Source: Hordeum vulgare subsp. vulgare (taxonomy: Eukaryota; Streptophyta; Magnoliopsida; Poales; Poaceae). Taken from it: 64,000 bases of DNA. The notes beneath the pieces are model-generated. The model saw only the letters and a list, made by a program, of their open reading frames with translations. It had not been told where the DNA came from and did no database searches. Each line of letters begins with the position of its first letter. Position 1 is the first letter of the stretch. Below, piece by piece: positions 34,236-47,100 of this stretch. The position numbers and the translations under genes are program-made. The stretch lies in the NCBI RefSeq assembly GCF_904849725.1, contig NC_058518.1:210688741-210752740 (forward strand), in the 5' to 3' direction.

Positions 34236-37200
34236 TTCACACTCTGTTTTCACTATCACTTTTTTTGTAATTCAAAACCTGGGTTTATTAAAACTTATTC
34301 AAAACTAATGTTGTGTGTGCCATGATTGTCATTGTATGCTTGATTATGTGATACCAAAAACCATATTTCACCTAACTTATTTATTTTTAAAAACCTTTTT
34401 CTTATTTCTGGTAAGTACAAAACCCTACTTTGGGTTGCACTACAAGTCCTTGATGGCAAGAAGAGCTCTCACCAAAAGTTAGTGATTTGGTTCTAAAACC
34501 ATTATAGCTCACCAAAACCATAAAATAATTATTTTATAAATTATTTCCCTATTTTATTTGCATGTCTATTTCTGAGGCCAAAAATGGTATTCCTATATGG
34601 AAAAATACTTTTGTGTCTTAGAAAAATTTGGAGATACTCACAAGGACATATATTTTCCATACATAAGGTTTTCAACCCCTATTTATATTATAATTATTTG
34701 AGTAAAACCCTAGAAACCTTTTCTGTCTGTTTTGACCATTTGAAATATTTCCAAAGGAAATATTCTCAATAAATTCCTAGAAACTTCTAGTGGTATCCCT
34801 AAGACATATTTGGTGCCCATATATAGTTTCACCTTGATCCAAGGTGGTTAAGGTCACCAAATAATTGCAAAACCCTTTTGTCTAGTATGAAGTTAGAGAA
34901 ACTCTACATAGCAAAGTTTATCCATTGGAGATGAAAGTTTGGAGGAGTGCTTAATACCTCAAATGAGGACTCCATGCAAAAATTGGGATTTCTGGGACTT
35001 GATTTGCACACACACCCTTTGGAAGGAGAAGATCTGGTCATTTAGGGATGTTTTCAAGTTTACAAAGATAAACTTGTCCAATGGAGCTCAAACTTGGTGT
35101 AGCCCCATGTTTTAGCACCAAACCCAATCCTGTTAAGTTGCAAAGCCAGTGTTGGGTTGCAACCACCCCAAACCACCATCGAGCACCTTCTGACAGTTGG
35201 GTAAAACCCCTCCTAACCTTAGCTAAACCCAATCCCTTTCTCCCAAACTCATAGATTAGGTAGCTGACATCAATGCCTAACTCAAGTCAAGTGGCCCCTC
35301 TCTCGTTCAAAGTAAATAAATCAAAATCTCCAATTTAAGCTTCTGCCCAAGGCTGACATCACCTGTTTTCTTGTCTTCCATTAACCAGTCGAGACTCCCA
35401 CGGGACTCCAATAGCTAGGCATCTCCGAGCCAGTGCCCAAGACACGCTAGACACGTCCAAGGCACCCCAGAGCGCGCCAGCATGCCGTGGCATGCCAAAG
35501 CAGCGCTCCGGGCGTGCCACAGAGAGCAACCGAGGTGGGGGTGACTACCTTGGCCAGTTCCAGCCTCCCCGCAGTGTCTCTCCTCTCCCCCGACAGCCCC
35601 TCTGCATCAAGCATCCCTCAGGGCCCCTCCTTTCCCGTGCTAACAGCCGGTGCAACGCTTGCCCGCGCGCACCAGAAGCGCCAGAGGAGCGCGGCCACAA
35701 TAGCTCGCCTCTCCTCTCTCCCTCTCTCTCGAAGTGAGTCCTGGAGGTCGAAATCCACGTCATGAGACCGTGGTTTCAACCCCAGCCTCTCTCTGCACCC
35801 CCCATGCATGCCACGGTGGATCACTGGCGCTCCCGAATAGGCTCACTATCGCGGGCATATAAATAGCCCTTCCCCTTGCTCCAGAACCCCTCACTCCACC
35901 TCACCGAGACCTCAATCACCTCCCTAGTCACCCCATTGAGCAAGAAGAGCCCCGGTGTTCGAGATCGACCGAGGCCTCTCCGCCTCAGAGCTCCGGTCGA
36001 TCTCTAGCTAGATGTCGGCTCTCGCGTCCCTCTATCCACTAGAGAACTCCCCGTGACACCAGTAAGCTTTCCCCCCTCTTCCCCGAGCGAATCCATTCCC
36101 GTAGCTGCCACCTCCGCCTTCACCCGAACCCTCCGCCACGGCAACCTTGTCACCGGTGAACCAGAGTCCCTCCATTGTCGACTCGACTAGCAGCAGGTAG
36201 GCGACCACGAGCCGACCCATTCCTGTCATCGTTAGGGACTGAGGACGTCGCTAGCCACATCGCGTGCTCGTCACCCTCTGTGGCTAGAGGTAGGAGACGA
36301 CCCCGACACTTGTGACCCACCTGTCAGTGGCCCATCTCTTTCTCCCTTGCTACCCGCAGCCACTAACCACAAGGGCACGCGCGTCAGGTTCAAACCTGAC
36401 GGCACGTGCGCCTGGGCAGGTTGGTTGGCTAGCCAGTGGGCCGCCCAGTCCCGGGCCAAGCCAAGCCAGGGGTTGTAGCCCTTTTTATTTTTCTTTAAAA
36501 CTTCATCTTAAATGATTTTTGTAAAAATATTTAACAAGTGAACAATTATGATTCTTCCACTGATATTTTTCTAAAAATATGTAGTATTTAACAGAATCCT
36601 TGGATGATTTTTTATAACAACTATTCTGTTTTATAATAATAAAAAGGGTTAATTTGGAATAGTTTTGCTTCTCTTATATTGATTTTAAAAATATTCTTTC
36701 ACGAAAACCAGAGACAAATATTTTAAAATAACAATATGTATTTATCAGAGTTAAACCAATTTTTAATGTGACTTTGTGATCTATTTTGGAGTGAGCTACT
36801 TATTGCTTTTTATATAAATTGATGATAGAAAACCCATGTGACGAAGGAGTTGGAATTGAAGACCCCGAAGACCCTGGATACCTAGCTGACCAAGGCAAGC
36901 AACCCTTTGACCGTGTTTTGTACATATGTTATATTGCATGCTAGTAGAGAAAATATTTCCGTTGCATATGATCATAAGCATCGGTAAATCATTGAAGTGA
37001 TGTTACCGATGGATCCTAGGGAGAACCTCATGTTGAGCATGATCCTACCACCTATGAGGATCACGCTAATATCATGTTAACAAGTAAAGCAAGAATAGTA
37101 GTAGCATGAGCATGATGATAGTATAAATCAAAGGTTTATAAATACCCCGTCGGGTGCCACTAATGCTCGAGGGTGACGATGTGTTAGGTGGCCACTTGTG

Positions 37201-38393
37201 GTGACGTGGTGCACCGAGTATTTATGTGTGTATGGTTTCGGAAATGGGATTAGGTTTATAATGTGTCGACCGTACAAACCTTACATGTACGACCGCGTTA
37301 CCCCTTTGTGGGACGAGGCTTTCTCGATTTCTCTGGTCGGTGATAGTAAAGAGCCACATTACTGGTGGCGGGAGTGATATGTGGTCACTCTCGTGATTGG
37401 GTCGTGCAAGGTAGGGCGACTATGTCGTTTTTATGTGTTCTAGGCACACCGTTGGTCCCTGCGTGGATGATACTGTCCAGAGTCGGTGCTTGTAAGAGGT
37501 ACATCATGTGAGCTGGGTACCAATCGAGTGGACCTCTTTGTCTATTATTGTCACAGGAAAGGTATTGATCGGGTACTTATCTCGGGTATGTTATATACCG
37601 CGAGTTGTGGATTACACAGAAGTTTCCCGGATCACGTGGATCCAGCGTACTACCTCTTCAGAGTGTAAAACTATTCGAATAGTCGTGTCCATGGTCAAGG
37701 ACAGTTGGGTGGTGCTACTTGAACTACGTCTAGTCGTTTCCGCATAAACCAAGTATGTGTGAGTGTGTAGTAAATAGTGTTAATATGAAAGAGTTGATAT
37801 GACCAAGTTTGTTGACTTGGCATAAAGGGTGAATCGGGAGTATTCAGCCCTTGACAGATATGTTGATATCTGTTACCTGTTCTTCAAATCAACGTCTAGT
37901 TTATGCTGCATATCCTTGATCAAGTTTATCCATAGATAAGAAGCTATCCACCAAAGATGCATATTACTTGTTATACTTTCAATTGCATTCTTCGTATCAT
38001 GGGCTGTTTGTGATTAGATTCAAAAGTACTCATTGGCTTGCCATTGGTTATATTATTGACCACACATGGAAGGACCGTAGTTTGGAGAATAGTACGTCTT
38101 CGGAGACGGCCCTGCGAACTAGGACGCTTCGTAGTTAGAATGCCTGTTTGTGTAGACTGATGGCATGGGCACCCGCTTAGCCCCAAGATTTCCGCTGCTA
38201 GTTGTATTAGGGTGATTTTCCCTTCTAGGCCCTACCTTGTGAACTTGACCATTCGGTCACGTTATGTAATACATTCGGTACTCGGATGTAAGACTCTTAT
38301 TATTCAGCATATGTGTGTTCGGTGAGCATTGATCTCTGGGATCACTGAGTACGTTCGTTCGGTGATATCGACCCGTAAGTTGGTGTCCCCACA
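34236..38393 (+). mobile_element. 5' LTR of element B
   Basis: 4158 bases, ending GTCCCCACA before the primer site. The first base pair of the terminus has decayed (TTCACAC for TGTCACAC). It has an AT-rich 5' third, a GC-rich promoter-like part with a TATA box at 35858, and a long AT-rich 3' part. No protein domain seen in its ORFs. A B-box-like palindrome GGTTCAAACC lies near 36389. Confidence 0.93.
35858..35866 (+). promoter_or_regulatory. TATA box of the 5' LTR of element B
   Basis: TATAAATAG is conserved at the matching place in the 3' LTR (45744-45752), where the surrounding GC-rich context is also kept. This puts transcription start about 1.65 kb into a 4.16-kb LTR, leaving an R-U5 part of about 2.5 kb. 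Confidence 0.6.
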
Positions 38394-38396
38394 GAG

Positions 38397-38410
38397 TTGG
38401 TATCAGTGCC
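38397..38410 (+). other. Primer-binding site of element B
   Basis: TTGGTATCAGTGCC, three bases after the LTR end. One base differs from the usual TTGGTATCAGAGCC. Confidence 0.88.
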
Positions 38411-39546
38411 ATATTGACTATAGGAAGCCTTAGGTAGCATGGACGATAGCCGAGACGATTAGTGCACCTTGTCTTTACCCTGAAATTTTCTACACCCACT
38501 AAAACATTCTAACCCTCTCCCATACATCTTTGGGCTTTCCCCTACTTTTTGGGAGATAGCCTCGAGAAGTGTTAAGTACGCCGCACGCCCATCTTCCTCT
38601 ACCACTATCACTGGTTCAACGCCGACACCAAGGAATATCACGTGGACATGATAGTGAAGGCTAATGACTTCCCAACTAGTCGGTTCTTTTAAGGACCACA
38701 GATGGAGGATGTGATGTTGGCAGTGGAGACAGCCGCACGAGAGGCGCTCGTGCGTCTCCGTGACATCCTTACGGAGATGGCTAACGAGCCAGCTACTTGT
38801 CACCTACCTTTTATTAAGGATGGGATAGACGGGAGTTGGACACTCAACCCATCTTCAGAGGACGGGACACCACTAAGGTTTTAAACCTACTTCAGTCTCT
38901 CCTCCGATACGTTGACTCACCTTTTGATCAAGGAGTCGATGAAGATTCGCCAAGCACTCCACCAACTAAAGGACCTACCTCGCGTGGAGAAGATGAAGAT
39001 CCGCAAGGTCAAGAAGGAAAGAGCACCCGGAGGGCGATCAACCATTTCCTTCCGAGGAGGAATACCACCGCTTCAGACCACTCCTATTCAGAGTCGTCGC
39101 CTGACCGTGGAAGAGTACACTGAGCTCCTCACTGCTTCGTCAACCAAGATATGTCTTGATGGACCACTTCCTTCACCTACTCCTCTGAAGGAGGAAAGCA
39201 CCAATGAAGATGAAGACGAAGACCCTGCAGAACCCGCCTACGAGACCGAGAAGTCCGGAGCTTAGGGTTACGGCTTAGGCAATTAGAAGTCTCCCCGAGC
39301 GTAGTGAGTTCATGTATCGGTTCATGCGAACCATGAGTGTTGTGTAAGCATGTTTGATGCAAGCCACATTTCTGCCTTAGGCAGCTTGTAAGCGACTACA
39401 TCACTTATTTTTAATACATTAGCTTTTCCCAAAAACCTTTGGTTTAAAAATCTCACACTAGCATGACACAAAACCCCCTTAATAGAGCATCATCCCTTAT
39501 GATTCCGGCCAATTCGACATATTGACATGTCTACTCCCCTGACAGG
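38411..39546 (+). other. Leader of element B
   Basis: About 1.1 kb before Gag. Two overlapping ORFs (38836-39123 and 38912-39265) are charged and have no domain I recognise. They may be chance. Confidence 0.5.
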
Positions 39547-40640
39547 ATGGTGATTTCAACTTGCACCAGCACCTTCGGCAACCCCGGCTCTGCCTCTTCA
39601 AGTCTGCACCAGGGAACCGGAGGGGACGCGCAAGCTGGAGATCACCACGAGCAGCGGCAAGGCAATATTCCACCTCTACTGCCTCCTCCAGAAAGCTTGA
39701 CTATCGCTCAGTTCCTTCAAGCTCTCCGAGAGGAACGTCAAGCCAGTAATGCCGCTATCCAGTAGCTGGCTCAAGTTTTGGTGAACAACCCGTCGCAGAA
39801 CGGGAATGGCAATGGTCGCTCTACTCTATCTGAGTTTATGGGGACTATGCCACCCATATTTAGGGAGACCACTGAACCATTGGATGCCGATGACTAGATC
39901 CTTACTATCGAAGACCTCCTCGTGCTGTTCAAATGCACTGATGATCTTGAGAAAGTCCTTTATGCTTCTCACTGTCTCGGAGGCACAACTAGAGCTTGGT
40001 GGGATGGATTCCAGATCATGCGAGCAGGACAAGTCATCACTTGGGCAATGTTCAAGGAAGGATTCCGCACCGCTCACATTCCTCACGGAATGTTGACTAT
40101 TGAGAAGCGGGAATTACGAGCATTAAGTCAAGGCAGTGGAACCGCCAAGGAGTATTTGTAGAAGTTCAACCTCCTGTTAAGATCTGCACCAAAAGACGTG
40201 AACACTGAGGCCGCAAAAATGGAACGCTTCATGGAAGGACTGCAGCAGTCACTCCAGTATCAATTGGTTGTTTGTGAATGCTGGACCTTCTGCGATCTGG
40301 TTAATAAGGCCCTTATGTTGGAAGATAAGCGTCGTGCCATGGACGACACCTGTAAGCGCAAGATGATGGGTCATGGAGGACCTAGTAATCCGAAGCCTCG
40401 ACCATGGCAGTCAGCTCCAGCAAGACCCACTTATCAGCAGTAGCAGTCTAAGGCTCCAACATTTCGCCAGAACTACCAGCCTCAGCAGCAAGTCAACACC
40501 AAGCCAGTATTGAACTCACCAAACAATAGTGGAGTCAATACCAACCTTCCAGGACAAGTTACCTGTTTTGAATGCGGATAGACTGGGCACTATTCCAGGG
40601 AGTGTACCAACAAGAAGGCAACACACCGCCCCCCAATGCG
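39547..40640 (+). pseudogene. gag: Gag of element B (several stops)
   Basis: One frame from ATG 39547 can be read through stops at 39763, 39895, 40159, 40441 and 40576. It covers a low-complexity start, the Gag core (LDADD, YASHCLGGTTRAWWDGF, ITWAMFKEGFR, RSAPKDVNTEAAKMERFMEG) and a zinc knuckle CFECG-stop-TGHYSREC (40564-40605) in which all CCHC ligands remain. Most stops are TAG where Gln (CAG) is expected, and one where Trp is expected. The frame shifts by one after the knuckle, near 40620. Confidence 0.88.
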
Positions 40641-41130
40641 CCGAATCAAAGTCAAGGAGCACCAGGTAGGAACCAAGCTCCATCCAATCAGCAGTATCAC
40701 AGCAGGGGACGTATTAATCACATGTCCATAGAAGAGGCACAAGAAGACCCGGACTGCTTTATAGGTACGTTCCTCGTCAACTCCACCCCAGCAACAATAT
40801 TGTTTGATTGTGGTGCTTCGCATTCTTTTGTTACTCAGAAGTTTGCAGAAAAGTGTGGTTTGAAGCCTACCCTGCTTAACAGGCAAATGGCAGTACATAC
40901 CCCGGGAGCAGTGTTAAGGACCAACCTAGGGTGTAGAGGAGTCGAGATTGTTATCAATGGGATAAGCTTCTCAGCAGATCTCATCGTCATTAAGTCGCTA
41001 GGCCTTGAAGTAATTCTTGGTATGGATTGGTTGGCCTAACACCAGAGCATCTTGGATTGTGCCAATAGGGCACTTACCATGACAAGGGACCAAGGGGTCA
41101 AATTCAAGTATGTCTGTGAGCCACTATCCA
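40641..41130 (+). pseudogene. Protease domain of element B
   Basis: Open from about 40572 to 41039. The active site reads FDCGASHSF (Asp codon 40806-40808), with Thr of the usual DTGA replaced by Cys. The second block VILGMDWLA ends at a stop at 41037-41039, and the frame then continues into RT. Confidence 0.85.
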
Positions 41131-42160
41131 CCCGAGTACCGCAGGTTAATAGCCTGTCGGGTGAAGAGCTGGACCGAATGCTGATAGTCTGTGAGTTCCT
41201 GAATGTCTTTCCTGATGAGCTACCAGGGATGGCTCCCGACCAAGACATCGAGGTCATCATTGAGCTCATGCCCGGATCGAGGCCTATCTATAAGCAGCCT
41301 TATAGGATGGGATCCGAAGAGCTAGCAGAGCTGAAGAAGCAGCTGGATGAGAAACTCAGGAAGGGATTCATTCGTCCGAGTGGATCACCTTGGGGATCAC
41401 CTGTTCTGTTCGTGTCCAAGAAGGATGGGACTATCAAACTCTGCGTCGATTATCATTCTCTCAATGAGGTCACGATCAAGAAGAAGTACCCACTCCCCAA
41501 GAGTGAAGACTTGTTTGACTAGTTAAATGGTGCGAAGGTATTTTCCAAGATCGATCTCTGGTCTGGATATTACCAGCTGAAGATCTGACCTGAAGATATA
41601 CCCAAGACGGCATTCGTGACCCGGTACGGTCTATACGAGTGCACTGTCATGTCTTTCGGGTTTACAAATGCCCCAACTTACTTCATCTACCTCATGAACA
41701 AGGTCTTCATGGAATACCTAGATAAGTTTGTCGTCATATTTATTGATAACATATTAATCTTCTCCAAGTCCGAAGAAGAGCATGAGAAACACTTGAGGTT
41801 AGTGTTGAAGAAGCTTCGAGAGCACCAACTTTATACCAAACTCAGCAAATGCCAATTCTGGCTGAACGAAGTTGGATTATTGGGTCATACCATGACGGCA
41901 AGTGGATTGAAGGTCGATCCTTTGAGGATTACTACGGTAACCAACTGGGAGTCATCAATCAATGTGAACGAAGTTAGGAGCTTCATCGGACTCGCGGGAT
42001 ATTACTACAAGTTCGTAGAAGGATTCTCCCGCATCGCTCGACCCATGACTCAGCTCTTGAAGAAAGGCAAGAAGTTCGAATGGATGCAGGAGTGTGAAGC
42101 AAGATTCCAGGAGTTGAAGAAGAGATTGACTACCGCCTCGGTATTGGCTACTCCACATAT
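41131..42160 (+). pseudogene. Reverse transcriptase of element B with FIDN active site
   Basis: The blocks [67 protein letters not shown] and [18 protein letters not shown] are all present in one frame, with stops at 41520-41522 and about 41587-41589. The catalytic YIDD is FIDN (41739-41750), so the last aspartate is now asparagine. The thumb region follows ([31 protein letters not shown]). Confidence 0.92.
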
Positions 42161-42530
42161 CAGCAAGGAGTTTGTGTTATATTGTGATGCCTCCAAAACC
42201 AGGCTCGATGGAGTCCTAATGCAAGATGGCAGGATTGTGGTGTATCTGTCACGGCAACTGCACACACATGAGGAGAATTATGCCACCCATGATCTCGAGT
42301 TGGCAGCAGTAGTGCATGCCCTGAAGACATGGCGACATTACCTTCTGGGAAGCGATGTGAAATATACACTTACCAAAAAAGTCTGAAGTATATCTTTACT
42401 CAAAGGGATTTGAAAATGAGAAGCAAATGTGGTTGGAGTTAATCAAAGACTACGACCTCAGCATTCAATACCACCCCAGTAAGGCCAATCTAATGGCTGA
42501 TACCTTAAGTAGTAAGGCGAGCACCTTGAA
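42161..42530 (+). pseudogene. RNase H of element B
   Basis: Follows RT in the same frame: [52 protein letters not shown] one-base shift near 42370 turns the expected YTDHKSLKYIF block into YTLTKKV-stop. The remainder (WLELIKDYDLSIQYHPSKAN) is in a second frame from 42427. Confidence 0.88.
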
Positions 42531-43756
42531 TTTTATGCTCAAGGAAAAGCTACCCGCCTTGTATGAGGAAGTGGAAAGCTTCAAGTTGGAGCTAGTGGAA
42601 CCAGAATTCCTGGCTAATCTCGAAGTCAAACCAACGCTGGCTGACAATATCAAGGAGGACCAGAAGGGGCACAAGAGCATTGAAGGCATCAAGAACCCCA
42701 GGATTCTTGGTGGATGAGCAAGGATTAGTGTGGTTTGGGAAACGTTTATGCGTACCCAACAAGGCAGAACTCAAGGACTTGATCCTGCATGAAGCTCATG
42801 ACACACCCTACTTTACTGACCCCGGTGGTACCAAGATGTATCAAGATCTCCGAGAAAGATTCTGGTGGCATGGCATGAAGAGGGAAATAGTGTCTTACGT
42901 TGCCAAGTGCGACATGTGCCAGTGGGTCATGGCTGAGCATCAGCGACCTGCTGGACTGCTACAACCTCTCCAAGTGCGTGAATGGAAGTGGGACAAAGTA
43001 GGCATGGACTTCGTCACTGGGTTCCCCAAGTCAAGCAAAGGGCATAAGTTCATATGGGTTATTGTCGACCGTCTGACCAAGGTGGCACATTTCATTCCTG
43101 TCAACAACACTTATAATGGAAGCCAGTTGGCTAGTCTGTACATCCATCGTATAGTGAGTCTCCACGGAGTTCCCAAGGAGATTGTATCTCACCGAGGGAC
43201 GCAGTTCACCTCAGGATTGTGGAAGAAGTTCCAGGAAGCCCTCGGAACCAAGCTCTCTTTCAGCACCGCCGTCCACCCGCAAACGGGCGGACAGACGAAA
43301 ACTGTGAATCAGATACTAGAAGATATGCTCCGCGCTTGTGTCTTCGCGCCTGGGGCCAAATGGGAAGACTCGCTACCGTTCGCTGAGTTTTCATACAACA
43401 ATAGCTACCAGTCCAGTCTCCAGATGGCTCCATTTCAAGTGTTGTACGGACGAAAGTGCCGCACCCCCCTTAACTGGTCCAAAACCGATGAAGGGCTGAT
43501 TTTCGGGCCGAAATTTCTACAAGAGGCAAAAGATAAGGTGCAGCTTGTCCAAGAAAACTTGAACACAACCAAGTCGCGACAGAAGAGCTATGCGGTTTCT
43601 CACCGCAGAGAAGTGGAGTTCATTTCCGGAGACCAAGTGTACCTTCATGTCACACCTCTCAAGGGGACCAAGTGTTTCCACGTCAAGGGGAAACTTGCTC
43701 CAAGGTTCATTGGACCTTTTAAGATCATGGCAAGGCGTGGAGAAGTTGCTTACTAG
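42531..43756 (+). pseudogene. Integrase of element B with two catalytic residues lost
   Basis: After a linker (42531-42717) and a frameshift near 42700, 42680-43756 is a 358-codon open frame. It has the zinc-binding H2C2 part (HEAHDTPYF, CDMCQWV), the first catalytic Asp in VGMDFVTGFPKS, and the C-terminal GRKCRTPLNWS and GPFKIMARRGE blocks. The second catalytic Asp is His (SHRGTQF, codon 43190-43192) and the Glu is Lys (GGQTKTVNQ, codon 43298-43300). It could not catalyse strand transfer. Confidence 0.92.
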
Positions 43757-44060
43757 TTGGAGCTACCTCCAGAACTTTCGGGAGTGCACAACGTCTTCCA
43801 CATGTCACAACTTTCGAAGTGTCTTCTAGCGCCAAACTGTCCAGATCTTTATAAGGACATTCACCATCAGGCTATCGACCTTCAGCTAGATCTCACTTAT
43901 CGTGAGAGGCTGGTCCGCATCCTGGATGAAGCAGAGCGTTGCACTAGAAGCCGCACCATCAAGTATTTCAAGGTTCAGTGGAGCAACCACACCGAAGCAG
44001 AAGCAACATGGGAGCATGAAGACTATCTCCTATCTGAATTTCCATACCTTTTTAGCACCT
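43757..44060 (+). pseudogene. Integrase C-terminus and chromodomain of element B
   Basis: Same frame as 42680-43756, after one TAG where Gln is expected (43754-43756). VHNVFHMSQLSKC precedes the chromodomain-like tail TIKYFKVQWSNHTEAEATWEHEDYLLSEFP. In chromoviruses this module is thought to steer integration by binding modified histone tails. Confidence 0.88.
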
Positions 44061-44091
44061 AGCTTAGGAATCTCGGGGACGGGATTCTTGT

Positions 44092-44101
44092 AAGGGGGAT
44101 T
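44092..44101 (+). other. Polypurine tract of element B
   Basis: AAGGGGGATT, five bases before the 3' LTR start at 44106. Plus-strand priming site. Confidence 0.75.
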
Positions 44102-44105
44102 TGTC

Positions 44106-47100
44106 TGTCACACCCACTTTTCACTATCACTTTTTCTGTAATTCAAAACCTGGGTTTATTAAAAAAATTCAAAACTAATGTTATGTGTGCCATGATTTTC
44201 ATTGTATGCTTGTATGCTTGATTATGTGATACCAAAAACCATATTTCACCTAACTTATTTATTTAAAAAAACCTTTTTCTTATTTCTGGTAAATACAAAA
44301 CCCTACTTTCCGTTGCACTACAAGTCCTTGATGGCAAGAAGTGCTCCATCCAAAGTTGGTGATTTGGTTCTAAAACCATTATAGCTCACCAAAACCATAA
44401 AATAGTTATTTTATGAATTATTGCCCTATTTTATATGCATGTCTATTTCTGAGGCCAGAAATGGTATTCCTATATGAAAAAAAAACTTTTCTGCCTTAGA
44501 AACATCTGAGAAAAAATGGAGATATTGAGAAGGACATATATTTTCCATACATAAAGTTTTCAACCCCTATTTATATTATAATTGTTTGAGTAAAACCCTA
44601 AAACCTTTTTCTGTCTGTTTTGACCTTTTGAAATATTTCCAAAGGAAATATTCTCAATAAATTCCTACAAAATTACAGTGGTATCCCTAAGCCATATTTG
44701 GTACCCATATAAAGTTTCACCTTAATCCAAGGTGGTTAAGGTCACCAAATAATTGCAAAACCCTTCTGTCTAGTATGAAGTTAGAGCACTCTACATAGCA
44801 AAGTTTATCCAATGGAGCTGAAACTTTGCAGTAGTGCCTAATACCTCAAATGAGGACTCCATGCCAAAAATTGGATTTGTGGGACTTGATTTACCCACAC
44901 TCCCTTTGGAAGGAGCAGATGTGGTCATTTTGGGATGTTCTCAAGTTTACAAAACTAAACTTGTCCAATGGAGCTCAAACTTGATGTAGCCCCATGTTTT
45001 AGCACCAAAACTAATCCTGCTAAGTTGCAAAGTCAGTGGTGGTGTGCAACCACCCCAAACCACTGTCGAGCACCTTCTGACAGTTGGGTAAAACCCCTCC
45101 TAACATTAGCTAAACCCAAACCCTTCCTCCCAAACTCATAGATTAGGTGGCTGGCATCAATGCCTAACTCCAGTCAAGTGGCCTCTCTCTGGTTCAAAGT
45201 AGATAAACCAAAATCTCCAATTTAAGCTTTAGCCCAAGGCTGACAGCACCTGTTTTCTTATCTTCCATTGACCAGTCGAGGCTCCCACGGGACTCCAATG
45301 GCTAGGCATCGCCAAGACAGTGCCCAAGACACGCTAGACACGTCCAAGGCACCCCAGAGCGCGCCATCATGCCGTGGCATGCCAAAGCTGCGCTCTTGGC
45401 GCGCTACAGAGAACAACCGAGGTGGGGGCGACTCCCTCGGCCAGTTCTAACCTCCCCATGATGTCTCTCTTCTGCCCCGACAGCCCCTCTGCATGAGGCA
45501 GCCCTCAGGGCCCCTCCTTTCCCATGCTAAGATCCGGTGCGATGGGTGCCCGCACGCACGAGAAGCGCTAGAGGAGCACGGCTCCGATAGTTCACCTCTC
45601 CCCTCTCCCTCTCTCTGGTAGTGAGACCTGGATGTCCAAAACCACGTTCTGAGACCGTGGTTTCAACCGCAGCCTCTATCTGCACCCCCATGGACGCCAC
45701 GGTGGATCACCAGCGCTCACGAGTCGGCTCTCCGTCGTGGGCCTATAAATAGCCCCGCCCCTTGCTCTAGAACCCCTCACTCCACCTCACCGAGACCTCA
45801 GTCACCTCCCTAGCCACTCCATTGAGCAAGCAGAGCCCTGGTGCTCGAGATTGACTGAGGCCCCTCCCCCTTGGAGCTCCGGTCGATCTCTGGCTACACG
45901 TCGTCTCTCGCGTCCCTCTACCCACCAGAGCACTCCCCGTGACACCTGGAAGCTTTCCCCCCTCTTCCGTGAGAGAATCCATGCATGTAGCTGCCACCTC
46001 CTCCTTCACCCGAAACCCCTCCGTCGCGGCAACCTCGTCGTCAGAGAACCAAAGCCCCTCCATCATCGACTCGACCACCAGCAGTTAGGCGACGATGAGC
46101 CAGACCCATTCATGTCGTCGTTAGGGCCCGAGGACGTCGGTAGCCACGCCGGCGTGCTCCTCCTCCTCTCGGGCCAGAGGTAGGAGACGACCCCGACAGG
46201 TGTGTCCCACCTGTCGGTGGTCCATCTCTCTCTCCCTCGCTGCCCGCAGCCACTGACAGCAGGGGCCTGCGTGTCAAGTTCAAACCTGACGGCACGCGCG
46301 CGTGGGCAAGCTAGTTGGCTCGCCAGTGGGCCGGCCCAGTCCTAGGCCAGGCCAGACCATGGGCTGTAGCCCTTTTTATTTTTATTTAAAACTTGATTTT
46401 AAATGATTTTTGTAAAAAAATTTAACGAGTGAAAAATTATGATTCTTCCACTGATATTTTTATAAAAATATGTAGTATTGAACAGAACCATTGGATCCGT
46501 TTTTGTAACAACTATTCTGTTTTATAATAATAAAAAGCATTAATTTGGAATTGTTTTGCTTATGTTATATTGATTTTAAAAATATTATTTCACTAAAACC
46601 AGAGACAAATATTTTTAAAGTAAGAATATGGATTTATCAAAATTAAACAACATTTTTAAAGAGACTTTGTGATATGTTTTGCCGTGAGTTACTTATTGTT
46701 TTTTATTTAAATTGACGATAGAAAACCTGTGTGACAAAGGAGTTGGACTTAAAGACCCAGAAGACCCCAGATACCTAGCTAACCAAGGAAAGCAGCCTTT
46801 TGACCATGTTTTGAACATATGTTATATTGCATGCTAGTAGAGAAAATATTTCTGTTGCATGTGATCATAAGCATCGGTAAATCATTGAAGTGATGTTACT
46901 GATGGCTCCTCCGGAGCACCTGCATGTTGAGCATGATCCTACCACATATGAGGATCACGCTAATATCATGTTGACAAGGAAAGCTAGAATAGTAGCAGCA
47001 TGAGCATGACGATGGTATTAATCAAAGGTTTACAAAAAACCGTCGGGTGCCACTAATGCTCGAGGGTGATGATGAGTTGGGTGGCCACTTGTGGTGAAGT

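Noticed and set aside
35487..36229. Possible gene in the GC-rich part of the LTR of element B
   Set aside because: The same block recurs in the other LTR (45360-46180) with frameshifting differences; no domain. Treated as promoter-type LTR sequence.
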